This document shows, piece after piece, positions 1 through 10,422 of a DNA stretch of 64,000 nucleotides; positions within the stretch are counted from its first letter, which is position 1; every line of letters begins with the position of its first letter. The stretch is taken from assembly GCA_036417435.1 (NCBI GenBank), contig CM070910.1, forward strand, positions 75,252,784-75,316,783, read 5' to 3'. The notes below the pieces were generated by a model. It did not search any database, was not told the origin of the DNA, and was given only the letters and a program-made list of their open reading frames with translations. The stretch comes from Inia geoffrensis. Lineage: Eukaryota; Chordata; Mammalia; Artiodactyla; Iniidae. The position numbers and the translations under genes were made by a program.

Positions 1-465
1 AATCAGAGTTCAATGTGCCCGTCCAAACACATCGAGTTAGCCGCTCATTGGTTCTCCTTATACCTGATCATCTTCTACCGAAATTGCAAAGTGTGCGAAA
101 CAAGAGGTCAAAGGCAATGACTCTCCAAGTGGGGAGAATGTTAATATCGCCTCTGGAACGGCGAACTCGAGCCCCAGGTTTCGAAAATGGCGATGAGTTT
201 TAGAAACTTTGCCTGATCACTTCGTGGACCATATTCTGGGTTTTCCATGCATATTTTAGCTGAAGGATATATCCCTTAAATGTGGAGATTTGGGACCCGT
301 GGAATGGGAACCATGCACCATTACCTCAAAGGGTCTGCATTCCCTCACCAATAGCATCAGCCCCAAGTGTCCAGCCTTATCTCTCCCACGGCTGTGGATG
401 TAGAGGTGGTAAATCCAAGATTCCACACAAGCCCTGAGGGACTTATTTAAGAATTTCTCTCTATT

Positions 466-1345
466 TCACAGTCCTTGTGTTTTCTTTTTCAAATTTATTT
501 TTATAAGGGGATTTAGCTTATGTACACTGCTTTGTGTATGCTGCTGTACACAAATGATTTTCTTATGGAGACCTATAAATGTATGGGTTTTAATTTTCTT
601 CATAGTCAGGTATATTCCTCGGTTTTGAACACGGGGTGCTGAGTCCATGTGGTTGAGCGAGGAGGAGGTCTTGTCTAATATATATTTGGCTTATGGAATG
701 GTATCTGTCCTAATATCAACCTCTGGTTTTATGCAGCCTCCCCACTCTCCTTTCCCCTTAAGCAAGCATCAGTTTCTTTTGTAAATGTGAGACTCTCTTG
801 TGTTTTGTAATGCTGTTCACGCGTAGCCGTGTTTACGTTCCCGGTATTCGTGATACCTTATGATGTTTCTTTTTCTGTGTGACTTATTTCACTTAGAATC
901 ATCGTAACTAAATCCACTCATTATGCTGCTACTGGTCTGTTGCCATTGATTTCATTGTTGAGTGATATTCCATTGTAGGGATGTACCACAACTTTTATAT
1001 CCATTTTTCTCTTTCTGGGCTATTGAAGTTGTACCATAGTCAAGGTTCCCATAAAGAGAGCAGCCCCAAACTTTGGTGTGGCTGTGTCTTTTTCATTTAA
1101 ATTTTCCGAATCTATGGCACCATAAGTGGAAGTGCCCTAGGCTCTCTAGCTTGGTTTTCTCTTTGTTCCAGGAAACACCATCCACTTCTCCAGAGTGGCT
1201 GTTGGCAATTTACATCCCGCCCATCAGCATAACAAGGCTGCCAGTTCTCCATGGCCTGTCCTGCCTCTCTGGATTTTACACTTTTTTTCGGAGGGCCCTT
1301 TTGATCGGTGGGAAGTGAGAGTTGCTTGTAGTGCGGATTTCCATT
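466..1345 (-). mobile_element. L1 3' end inside the monomer (reference copy, monomer 1)
   Basis: Read antisense, this segment follows the 3' UTR and ORF2 C-terminal region of a cetartiodactyl-type L1 in order. An A/T-rich stretch near 480-510 sits where the poly(A) end would lie. It is followed by ctgctgtacacaaatgattt (541-560 region), ccttatgatgtttcttttt (856-874), tgacttatttcacttaga (880-897), gagtgatattccattgta (961-978), and the 'caatttacatcccgcccatc' stretch near 1206-1225. Near 1300-1345 the degenerate equivalent of the L1 'gtgaggtgatacctcattg' block is still recognisable. Every monomer carries the same segment at the same offset. It is non-functional. I recognise it from memory of the L1 consensus, not from an alignment. 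Confidence 0.8.
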
Positions 1346-1359
1346 GCAGGCTTGCTTGG

Positions 1360-1431
1360 TTGGCCAAAAAGGGCGTATGCGTTTTTTCCTGAATATATTC
1401 AGGAAAAAACGCATACGCCCTTTTTGGCCAA
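1360..1431. repeat. 72-bp perfect palindrome with mariner-like ends (reference copy)
   Basis: Two 36-base arms meet at the axis between 1395 and 1396 (gaata|tattc) with no spacer and no mismatch. The outer ends read ttggccaaaaag and ctttttggccaa. With two more left-flank bases this gives ggttggccaaaaag, which resembles the terminal inverted repeat of the cetartiodactyl mariner/MAR1 family as I remember it. The element may be a small mariner-derived palindromic MITE captured in the monomer; the mariner assignment is inference. The left flank (cttgcttgg) and right flank (gtgcatcac) show no clear TA target duplication. One copy occurs per monomer, about 1,737 bp apart, and is noted in each monomer entry. 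Confidence 0.85.
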
Positions 1432-2202
1432 GTGCATCACTGTAGAACTGCTGCCTGTTTTCCTACGCTTTCAGCGCATTTCTTATCTACCACCTGATAT
1501 CTGTTTTCTGCAATTCTGCGTCGCGTTCAAGTCCTCCTCACAGCCTTCCTTCAATAAATTTTTGGATGATAGGGGTCATTTGGAACTCTGCAGGATTGTG
1601 ACTTACAGTGCCAGAAATCTCCTTTTCTCAACTCGCTTTCTTATGAGCTGACCGCAAACCCGAAGAATTGCTTCAGGCCCTAATCTCGTTCCGGCATGGC
1701 ACGCTGAGCCTTTGGTGAACTCTTCTTCCTGTAGGGAAATCAGAGTTCAATGTGCCCGTCCAAACACATCGAGTTAGCCGCTCATTGGTTCTCCTTATAC
1801 CTGATCATCTTCTACCGAAATTGCAAAGTGTGCGAAACAAGAGGTCAAAGGCAATGACTCTCCAAGTGGGGAGAATGTTAATATCGCCTCTGGAACGGCG
1901 AACTCGAGCCCCAAGTTTCGAAAATGGCGATGAGTTTTAGAAACTTTGCCTGATCACTTCGTGGACCATATTCTGGGTTTTCCATGCATATTTTAGCTGA
2001 AGGATATATCCCTTAAATGTGGAGATTTGGGACCCGTGGAATGGGAACCATGCACCATTACCTCAAAGGGTCTGCATTCCCTCACCAATAGCATCAGCCC
2101 CAAGTGTCCAGCCTTATCTCTCCCACGGCTGTGGATGTAGAGGTGGTAAATCCAAGATTCCACACAAGCCCTGAGGGACTTATTTAAGAATTTCTCTCTA
2201 TT
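1432..2202. other. Non-L1 portion of the monomer (reference copy, spanning the monomer 1/2 boundary)
   Basis: This roughly 770-bp part runs from the right end of the palindrome, across the arbitrary unit start at 1738, to the beginning of the L1 segment of monomer 2. It contains CpG-bearing words such as tctgcgtcgcgttc (near 1515) and cgttccggcatggcacgctg (near 1688). I could not match it to L1, SINE, ERV or gene sequence by eye. Open frames of 60-109 codons cross it, but several start at GTG or TTG and none resembles a known protein. It may be an older, unrecognisable repeat or unique DNA captured when the satellite formed. Confidence 0.6.
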
Positions 2203-3474
2203 TCACAGTCCTTGTGTTTTCTTTTTCAAATTTATTTTTATAAGGGGATTTAGCTTATGTACACTGCTTTGTGTATGCTGCTGTACACAAATGATTTTCT
2301 TATGGAGACCTATAAATGTATGGGTTTTAATTTTCTTCATAGTCAGGTATATTCCTCGGTTTTGAACACGGGGTGCTGAGTCCATGTGGTTGAGCGAGGA
2401 GGAGGTCTTGTCTAATATATATTTGGCTTATGGAATGGTATCTGTCCTAATATCAACCTCTGGTTTTATGCAGCCTCCCCACTCTCCTTTCCCCTTAAGC
2501 AAGCATCAGTTTCTTTTGTAAATGTGAGACTCTGTTGTGTTTTGTAATGCTGTTCACGCGTAGCCGTGTTTACGTTCCCGGTATTCGTGATACCTTATGA
2601 TGTTTCTTTTTCTGTGTGACTTATTTCACTTAGAATCATCGTAACTAAATCCACTCATTATGCTGCTACTGGTCTGTTGCCATTGATTTCATTGTTGAGT
2701 GATATTCCATTGTAGGGATGTACCACAACTTTTATATCCATTTTTCTCTTTCTGGGCTATTGAAGTTGTACCATAGTCAAGGTTCCCATAAAATGAGCAG
2801 CCCCAAACTTTGGTGTGGCTGTGTCTTTTTCATTTAAATTTTCCGAATCTATGGCACCATAAGTGGAAGTGCCCTAGGCTCTCTAGCTTGGTTTTCTCTT
2901 TGTTCCAGGAAACACCATCCACTTCTCCAGAGTGGCTGTTGGCAATTTACATCCCGCCCATCAGCATAACAAGGCTGCCAGTTCTCCATGGCCTGTCCTG
3001 CCTCTCTGGATTTTACACTTTTTTTCGGAGGGCCCTTTTGATCGGTGGGAAGTGAGAGTTGCTTGTAGTGCGGATTTCCATTGCAGGCTTGCTTGGTTGG
3101 CCAAAAAGGGCGTATGCGTTTTTTCCTGAATCTATTCAGGAAAAAACGCATACACCCTTTTTCGCCAAGTGCATCACTGTCGAACTGCTGCCTCTTTTCC
3201 TACGCTTTCAGAGCAATTCTTATCTACCCCCCGATATCTGTTTTCTGCAATTCTGCGTCGCGTTCAAGTCCTCCTCACAGCCTTCCTTCAATAAATTTTT
3301 GGATGATAGTGGTCATTTGGAACTCTGCAGGATTGCGAGTTACAGTGCCAGAAATCTCCTTTTCTCAACTCGCTTTCCTGTGAGCTGACCGCAAACCCGA
3401 AGAATTGCTTCAGGCCCTAATCTTGTTCCGGCATGTCACGCTGAGCCTTTGGTGAACTCTTCTTCCTGTAGGGA
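1738..3474 (+). repeat. Satellite monomer 2
   Basis: It tracks monomer 1 up to the palindrome (3097-3168) and then switches. The palindrome has centre gaatctattc and a right arm carrying catacaccc and cgcc. The downstream third belongs to a different haplotype (gattgcgagttac near 3331, tttcctgtgagctg near 3374) shared with monomers 3 and 4. It also carries a private aaatgagcag near 2791. Confidence 0.95.
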
Positions 3475-5211
3475 AATCAGAGTTCAATGTGCCCGTCCAA
3501 ACACATCGAGTTAGCCGCTCATTGGTTCTCCTTATTCCTGATCATCTTCTACCGAAATTGGAAAGTGTGTGAAACAAGAGGTCAAAGGCACTGACTCTCC
3601 AAGTGGGGAGAATGTTAATATGGCCTCTGGAGGGGCGAACTCGAGTCCCAGGGTTCGAAAATGGCCATGAGTTTTAGAAACTTTGCCTGATCACTTCGTG
3701 GACCATATTCCGGGTTTTCCACGCATATTTTAGCTGAAGGATAAATCCCTTAAACGTGGAGATTTGGGACCCGTGGAATGGGAACCATGCACCATTACCT
3801 CAAAGGGTCTGCATTCCCTCACCAATAGCATTAGCCCCAAGTGTCCAGCCTTATCTCTCCCACAGCTGTGGATGTAGAGGTGGTAAATCCAAGATTCCAC
3901 ACAAGCCCTGAAGGACTTATTGAAGAATTTCTCTCTATTTCACAGTCCTTGTGTTTTCTTTTTCAAATTTATTTTTATAAGGGGATTTAGCTTATGTACA
4001 CTGCTGTGTGTATGCTGCTGTACACAAATGATTTTCTTATGGAGACCTATAAATGGATGGGTTTTAATTTTCTTCATAGTCAGGTATATTCCTCGGTTTT
4101 GAACACGGGGTGCTGAGTCCATGTGGTTGAGCGAGGAGGAGGTCTTGTCTAATATATATTTGGCTTATGGAATGGTATCTGTCCTAATATCAACCTCTGG
4201 TTTTATGCAGCCTCCCCACTCTCCTTTCCCCTTAAGCAAGCATCAGTTTCTTTTGTAAATGTGAGACTCTGTTGTGTTTTGTAATGCTGTTCACGCGTAG
4301 CCGGGTTTACGTTCCCGGTATTCGTGATACCTTATGATGTTTCTTTTTCTGTGTGACTTATTTCACTTAGAATCATCGTAACTAAATCCACTCATTATGC
4401 TGCTACTGGTCTGTTGCCATTGATTTCATTGTTGAGTGATATTCCATTGTAGGGATGTACCACAACTTTTATATCCATTTTTCTCTTTCTGGGCTATTGA
4501 AGTTGTACCATAGTCAAGGTTCCCATAAAGAGAGCAGCCCCAAACTTTGGTGTGGCTGTGTCTTTTTCATTTAAATTTTCCGAATCTATGGCACCATAAG
4601 TGGAAGTGCCCTAGGCTCTCTAGCTTGGTTTTCTCTTTGTTCCAGGAAACACCATCCACTTCTCCAGAGTGGCTGTTGGCAATTTACATCCCGCCCATCA
4701 GCATAACAAGGCTGCCAGTTCTCCATGGCCTGTCCTGCCTCTCTGGATTTTACACTTTTTTTCGGAGGGCCCTTTTGATCGGTGGGAAGTGAGAGTTGCT
4801 TGTAGTGCGGATTTCCATTGCAGGCTTGCTTGGTTGGCCAAAAAGGGCGTATGCGTTTTTTCCTGAATCTATTCAGGAAAAAACGCATACGCCCTTTTTC
4901 GCCAAGTGCATCACTGTCGAACTGCTGCCTCTTTTCCTACGCTTTCAGAGCAATTCTTATCTACCCCCCGATATCTGTTTTCTGCAATTCTGCGTCGCGT
5001 TCAAGTCCTCCTCACAGCCTTCCTTCAATAAATTTTTGGATGATAGTGGTCATTTGGAACTCTGCAGGATTGCGAGTTACAGTGCCAGAAATCTCCTTTT
5101 CTCAACTCGCTTTCCTGTGAGCTGACCGCAAACCCGAAGAATTGCTTCAGGCCCTAATCTTGTTCCGGCATGGCACGCTGAGCCTTTGGTGAACTCTTCT
5201 TCCTGTAGGGA
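3475..5211 (+). repeat. Satellite monomer 3
   Basis: Its 5' haplotype has ggaaagtgtgtgaaac near 3560, atatggcctctgga near 3618 and atggccatgag near 3661. This set recurs in monomer 4 and mostly in monomer 5, so these three are sibling copies. The palindrome at 4834-4905 has a central mismatch (gaatctattc) and cgcc instead of ggcc at the right edge. The middle keeps the cctcggttttgaacac version. Confidence 0.95.
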
Positions 5212-6948
5212 AATCAGAGTTCAATGTGCCCGTCCAAACACATCGAGTTAGCCGCTCATTGGTTCTCCTTATTCCTGATCATCTTCTACCGAAATTGGAA
5301 AGTGTGTGAAACAAGAGGTCAAAGGCACTGACTCTCCAAGTGGGGAGAATGTTAATATGGCCTCTGGAGGGGCGAACTCGAGTCCCAGGGTTCGAAAATG
5401 GCCATGAGTTTTAGAAACTTTGCCTGATCACTTCGTGGACCATATTCCGGGTTTTCCACGCATATTTTAGCTGAAGGATAAATCCCTTAAACGTGGAGAT
5501 TTGGGACCCGTGGAATGGGAACCATGCACCATTACCTCAAAGGGTCTGCATTCCCTCACCAATAGCATTAGCCCCAAGTGTCCAGCCTTATCTCTCCCAC
5601 AGCTGTGGATGTAGAGGTGGTAAATCCAAGATTCCACACAAGCCCTGAAGGACTTATTGAAGAATTTCTCTCTATTTCACAGTCCTTGTGTTTTCTTTTT
5701 CAAATTTATTTTTATAAGGGGATTTAGCTTATGTACACTGCTGTGTGTATGCTGCTGTACACAAATGATTTTCTTATGGAGACCTATAAATGGATGGGTT
5801 TTAATTTTCTTCATAGTCAGGTATATTCCTAGGATTTGAATACGGTGTGTTGAGTCCAATTGGTTGAGCGAGGAGTAGGTCTTGTCTAATATATATTTGG
5901 TTTATGGAATGGTATCTGTCCTAATATCAACCTCTGGTTTCATGCAGCCTCCCCACTCTCCTTTCCCCTTAAGCAAGCATCAGTTTCTTTTGTAAATGTG
6001 AGACTCTGTTGTGTTTTGTAATGCTGTTCACGCGTAGCCGTGTTTACGTTCCCGGTATTCGTGATACCATATGATGTTTCTTTTTCTGTGTGACTTATTT
6101 CACTTAGAATCATCGTAACTAAATCCACTCATTATGCTGCTACTGGTCTGTTGCCATTGATTTCATTGTTGAGTGATATTCCATTGTAGGGATGTACCAC
6201 AACTTTTATATCCATTTTTCTCTTTCTGGGCTATTGAAGTTGTACCATAGTCAAGGTTCCCATAAAGAGAGCAGCCCCAAACTTTGGTGTGGCTGTGTCT
6301 TTTTCATTTAAATTTTCCGAATCTATGGCACCATAAGTGGAAGTGCCCTAGGCTCTCTAGCTTGGTTTTCTCTTTGTTCCAGGAAACACCATCCACTTCT
6401 CCAGAGTGGCTGTTGGCAATTTACATCCCGCCCATCAGCATAACAAGGCTGCCAGTTCTCCATGGCCTGTCCTGCCTCTCTGGATTATACACTTTTTTTC
6501 GGAGGGCCCTTTTGATCGGTGGGAAGTGAGAGTTGCTTGTAGTGCGGATTTCCATTGCAGGCTTGCTTGGTTGGCCAAAAAGGGCGTATGCGTTTTTTCC
6601 TGACTCTATTCAGGAAAAAACGCATACGCCCTTTTTCGCCAAGTGCATCACTGTCGAACTGCTGCCTCTTTTCCTACGCTTTCAGAGCAATTCTTATCTA
6701 CCCCCCGATATCTGTTTTCTGCAATTCTGCGTCGCGTTCAAGTCCTCCTCACAGCCTTCCTTCAATAAATTTTTGGATGATAGGGGTCATTTGGAACTCT
6801 GCAGGATTGCGAGTTACAGTGCCAGAAATCTCCTTTTCTCAACTCGCTTTCCTGTGAGCTGACCGCAAACCCGAAGAATTGCTTCAGGCCCTAATCTCGT
6901 TCCGGCATGGCACGCTGAGCCTTTGGTGAACTCTTCTTCCTGTAGGGA
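5212..6948 (+). repeat. Satellite monomer 4
   Basis: The first 600 bp are practically a copy of monomer 3. Near 5828 it switches to cctaggatttgaatacggtg, shared with monomers 5 and 7. The palindrome at 6571-6642 has the unique centre gactctattc and the cgcc right edge. Its end still has the gcgagttac/tttcctgtgagc haplotype of monomers 2 and 3. Confidence 0.95.
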
Positions 6949-8685
6949 AATCAGAGTTCAATGTGCCCGTCCAAACACATCGAGTTAGCCGCTCATTGGT
7001 TCTCCTTATTCCTGATCATCTTCTACCGAAATTGGAAAGTGTGTGAAACAAGAGGTCAAAGGCACTGACTCTCCAAGTGGGGAGAATGTTAATATGGCCT
7101 CTGGAGGGGCGAACTCGAGTCCCAGGGTTCGAAAATGGCGATGAGTTTTAGAAACTTTGCCTGATCACTTCGTGGACCATATTCCGGGTTTTCCACGCAT
7201 ATTTTAGCTGAAGGATAAATCCCTTAAACGTGGAGATTTGGGACCCGTGGAATGGGAACCATGCACCATTACCTCAAAGGGTCTGCATTCCCTCACCAAT
7301 AGCATCAGCCCCAAGTGTCCAGCCTTATCTCTCCCACAGCTGAGGATGTAGAGGTGGTAAATCCAAGATTCCACACAAGCCCTGAAGGACTTATTGAAGA
7401 ATTTCTCTCTATTTCACAGTCCTTGTGTTTTCTTTTTCAAATTTATTTTTATAAGGGGATTTAGCTTATGTACACTGCTGTGTGTATGCTGCTGTACACA
7501 AATGATTTTCTTATGGAGACCTATAAATGGATGGGTTTTAATTTTCTTCATAGTCAGGTATATTCCTAGGATTTGAATACGGTGTGTTGAGTCCAATTGG
7601 TTGAGCGAGGAGTAGGTCTTGTCTAATATATATTTGGCTTATGGAATGGTATCTGTCCTAATATCAACCTCTGGTTTTATGCAGCCTCCCCACTCTCCTT
7701 TCCCCTTAAGCAAGCATCAGTTTCTTTTGTAAATGTGAGACTCTGTTGTGTTTTGTAATGCTGTTCACGCGTAGCCGTGTTTACGTTCCCGGTATTCGTG
7801 ATACCTTATGATGTTTCTTTTTCTGTGTGACTTATTTCACTTAGAATCATCGTAACTAAATCCACTCATTATGCTGCTACTGGTCTGTTGCCATTGATTT
7901 CATTGTTGAGTGATATTCCATTGTAGGGATGTACCACAACTTTTATATCCATTTTTCTCTTTCTGGGCTATTGAAGTTGTACCATAGTCAAGGTTCCCAT
8001 AAAGAGAGCAGCCCCAAACTTTGGTGTGGCTGTGTCTTTTTCATTTAAATTTTCCGAATCTATGGCACCATAAGTGGAAGTGCCCTAGGCTCTCTAGCTT
8101 GGTTTTCTCTTTGTTCCAGGAAACACCATCCACTTCTCCAGAGTGGCTGTTGGCAATTTACATCCCGCCCATCAGCATAACAAGGCTGCCAGTTCTCCAT
8201 GGCCTGTCCTGCCTCTCTGGATTTTACACTTTTTTTCGGAGGGCCCTTTTGATCGGTGGGAAGTGAGAGTTGCTTGTAGTGCGGATTTCCATTGCAGGCT
8301 TGCTTGGTTGGCCAAAAAGGGCGTATGCGTTTTTTCCTGAATCTATTCAGGAAAAAACGCATACGCCCTTTTTGGCCAAGTGCATCACTGTCGAACTGCT
8401 GCCTCTTTTCCTACGCTTTCAGAGCAATTCTTATCTACCCCCCGATATCTGTTTTCTGCAATTCTGCATCGCGTTCAAGTCCTCCTCACAGCCTTCCTTC
8501 AATAAATTTTTGGATGATAGGGGTCATTTGGAACTCTGCAGGATTGTGACTTACAGTGCCAGAAATGTCCTTTTCTCAACTCGCTTTCTTATGAGCTGAC
8601 CGCAAACCCAAAGAATTGCTTCAGGCCCTAATCTCGTTCCGGCATGGCACGCTGAGCCTTTGGTGAACTCTTCTTCCTGTAGGGA
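6949..8685 (+). repeat. Satellite monomer 5
   Basis: The 5' half belongs with monomers 3 and 4 (ggaaagtgtgtg, ctggaggggcg), with a private ctgaggatgtag near 7340. The palindrome at 8308-8379 is regular except for the central gaatctattc. After the palindrome it changes to the gtgacttac and cttatgagctg haplotype of monomers 1, 6 and 7, so the unit is a mosaic. Confidence 0.95.
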
Positions 8686-10422
8686 AATCAGAGTTCAATG
8701 TGCCCGTCCAAACACATCGAGTTAGCCGCTCATTGGTTCTCCTTATTCCTGATCATCTTCTACCGAAATTGCAAAGTGTGCGAAACAAGAGGTCAAAGGC
8801 ACTGACTCTCCAACTGGGGAGAATGTTAATATCGCCTCTGGAACGGCAAACTCGAGCCCCAGGGTTCGAAAATGGCGATGAGTTTTAGAAACTTTGCCTG
8901 ATCACTTCGTGGACCATATTCTGGGTTTTCCATGCATATTTTAGCTGAAGGATAAATCCCTTAAACGTGGAGATTTGGGACCCGTGGAATGGGAACCATG
9001 CACCATTACCTCAAAGGGTCTGCATTCCCTCACCAATAGCATCAGCCCCAAGTGTCCAGCCTTATCTCTCCCACGGCTGTGGATGTAGAGGTGGTAAATC
9101 CAAGATTCCACACAAGCCCTGAGGGACTTATTTAAGAATTTCTCTCTATTTCACAGTCCTTTTGTTTTCTTTTTCAAATTTATTTTTATAAGGGGATTTA
9201 GCTTATGTACACTGCTTTGTGTATGCTGCTGTACACAAATGATTTTCTTATGGAGACCTATAAATGGATGGGTTTTAATTTTCTTCATAGTCAGGTATAT
9301 TCCTCGGTTTTGAACACGGGGTGCTGAGTCCATGTGGTTGAGCGAGGAGGAGGTCTTGTCTAATATATATTTGGCTTATGGAATGGTATCTGTCCTAATA
9401 TCAACCTCTGGTTTTATGCAGCCTCCCCACTCTCCTTTCCCCTTAAGCAAGCATCAGTTTCTTTTGTAAATGTGAGACTCTGTTGTGTTTTGTAATGCTG
9501 TTCACGCGTAGCCGTGTTTACGTTCCCGGTATTCGTGATACCTTATGATGTTTCTTTTTCTGTGTGACTTATTTCACTTAGAATCATCGTAACTAAATCC
9601 ACTCATTATGCTGCTACTGGTCTGTTGCCATTGATTTCATTGTTGAGTGATATTCCATTGTAGGGATGTACCACAACTTTTATATCCATTTTTCTCTTTC
9701 TGGGCTATTGAAGTTGTACCATAGTCAAGGTTCCCATAAAGAGAGCAGCCCCAAACTTTGGTGTGGCTGTGTCTTTTTCATTTAAATTTTCCGAATCTAT
9801 GGCACCATAAGTGGAAGTGCCCTAGGCTCTCTAGCTTGGTTTTCTCTTTGTTCCAGGAAACACCATCCACTTCTCCAGAGTGGCTGTTGGCAATTTACAT
9901 CCCGCCCATCAGCATAACAAGGCTGCCAGTTCTCCATGGCCTGTCCTGCCTCTCTGGATTTTACACTTTTTTTCGGAGGGCCCTTTTGATCGGTGGGAAG
10001 TGAGAGTTGCTTGTAGTGCAGATTTCCATTGCAGGCTTGCTTGGTTGGCCAAAAAGGGCGTATGCGTTTTTTCCTGAATATATTCAGGAAAAAACGCATA
10101 CGCCCTTTTTGGCCAAGTGCATCACTGTCGAACTGCTGCCTCTTTTCCTACGCTTTCAGAGCAATTCTTATCTACCCCCCGATATCTGTTTTCTGCAATT
10201 CTGCATCGCGTTCAAGTCCTCCTCACAGCCTTCCTTCAATAAATTTTTGGATGATAGGGGTCATTTGGAACTCTGCAGGATTGTGACTTACAGTGCCAGA
10301 AATCTCCTTTTCTCAACTCGCTTTCTTATGAGCTGACCGCAAACCCAAAGAATTGCTTCAGGCCCTAATCTCGTTCCGGCATGGCACGCTGAGCCTTTGG
10401 TGAACTCTTCTTCCTGTAGGGA
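8686..10422 (+). repeat. Satellite monomer 6
   Basis: The 5' part carries caactggggag near 8813 and cggcaaactcg near 8843, both shared with monomer 7. A private ccttttgtttt lies near 9157. The palindrome at 10045-10116 is perfect, and the 3' part is the gtgacttac/cttatgagctg type. Confidence 0.95.

Larger units (their letters stand above)
1..1737 (+). repeat. Satellite monomer 1
   Basis: The window opens at the chosen unit start, so the neighbour on the left is not visible. The palindrome at 1360-1431 is perfect. Left of the palindrome it is nearly identical to monomer 2, and its 5' third shares tacctgatc (61-69) and caatgact with monomers 2 and 8. Right of the palindrome it has private changes (tgtagaactg at 1441, cagcgcattt near 1472, accacctg near 1490) and the cttatgagctg variant near 1641. 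Confidence 0.95.

Noticed and set aside
210..245. Possible CENP-B box around cacttcgtggaccatattc
   Set aside because: The TTCG and CGGG parts (the latter present only in some copies) are about 12 bases apart instead of the required 7, and the central A is not in place.
1112..1414. A 100-codon minus-strand open frame recurring in nearly all monomers
   Set aside because: It begins inside the palindrome and runs through decayed L1 ORF2 sequence. The coding sense is inherited by chance, and there are no conserved L1 motifs in its frame.
1360..1431. Palindrome as a rho-independent terminator or CRISPR-like repeat
   Set aside because: The genomic context is mammalian satellite. There are no spacers, cas genes or bacterial genes, and the repeat interval is 1.7 kb.
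1322..1651. A 109-codon open frame crossing the palindrome, present in most monomers
   Set aside because: It starts at a non-ATG codon, contains the palindrome translated in both directions, shows no known domain and is interrupted or shifted in several units. Its recurrence follows from repetition of the monomer.
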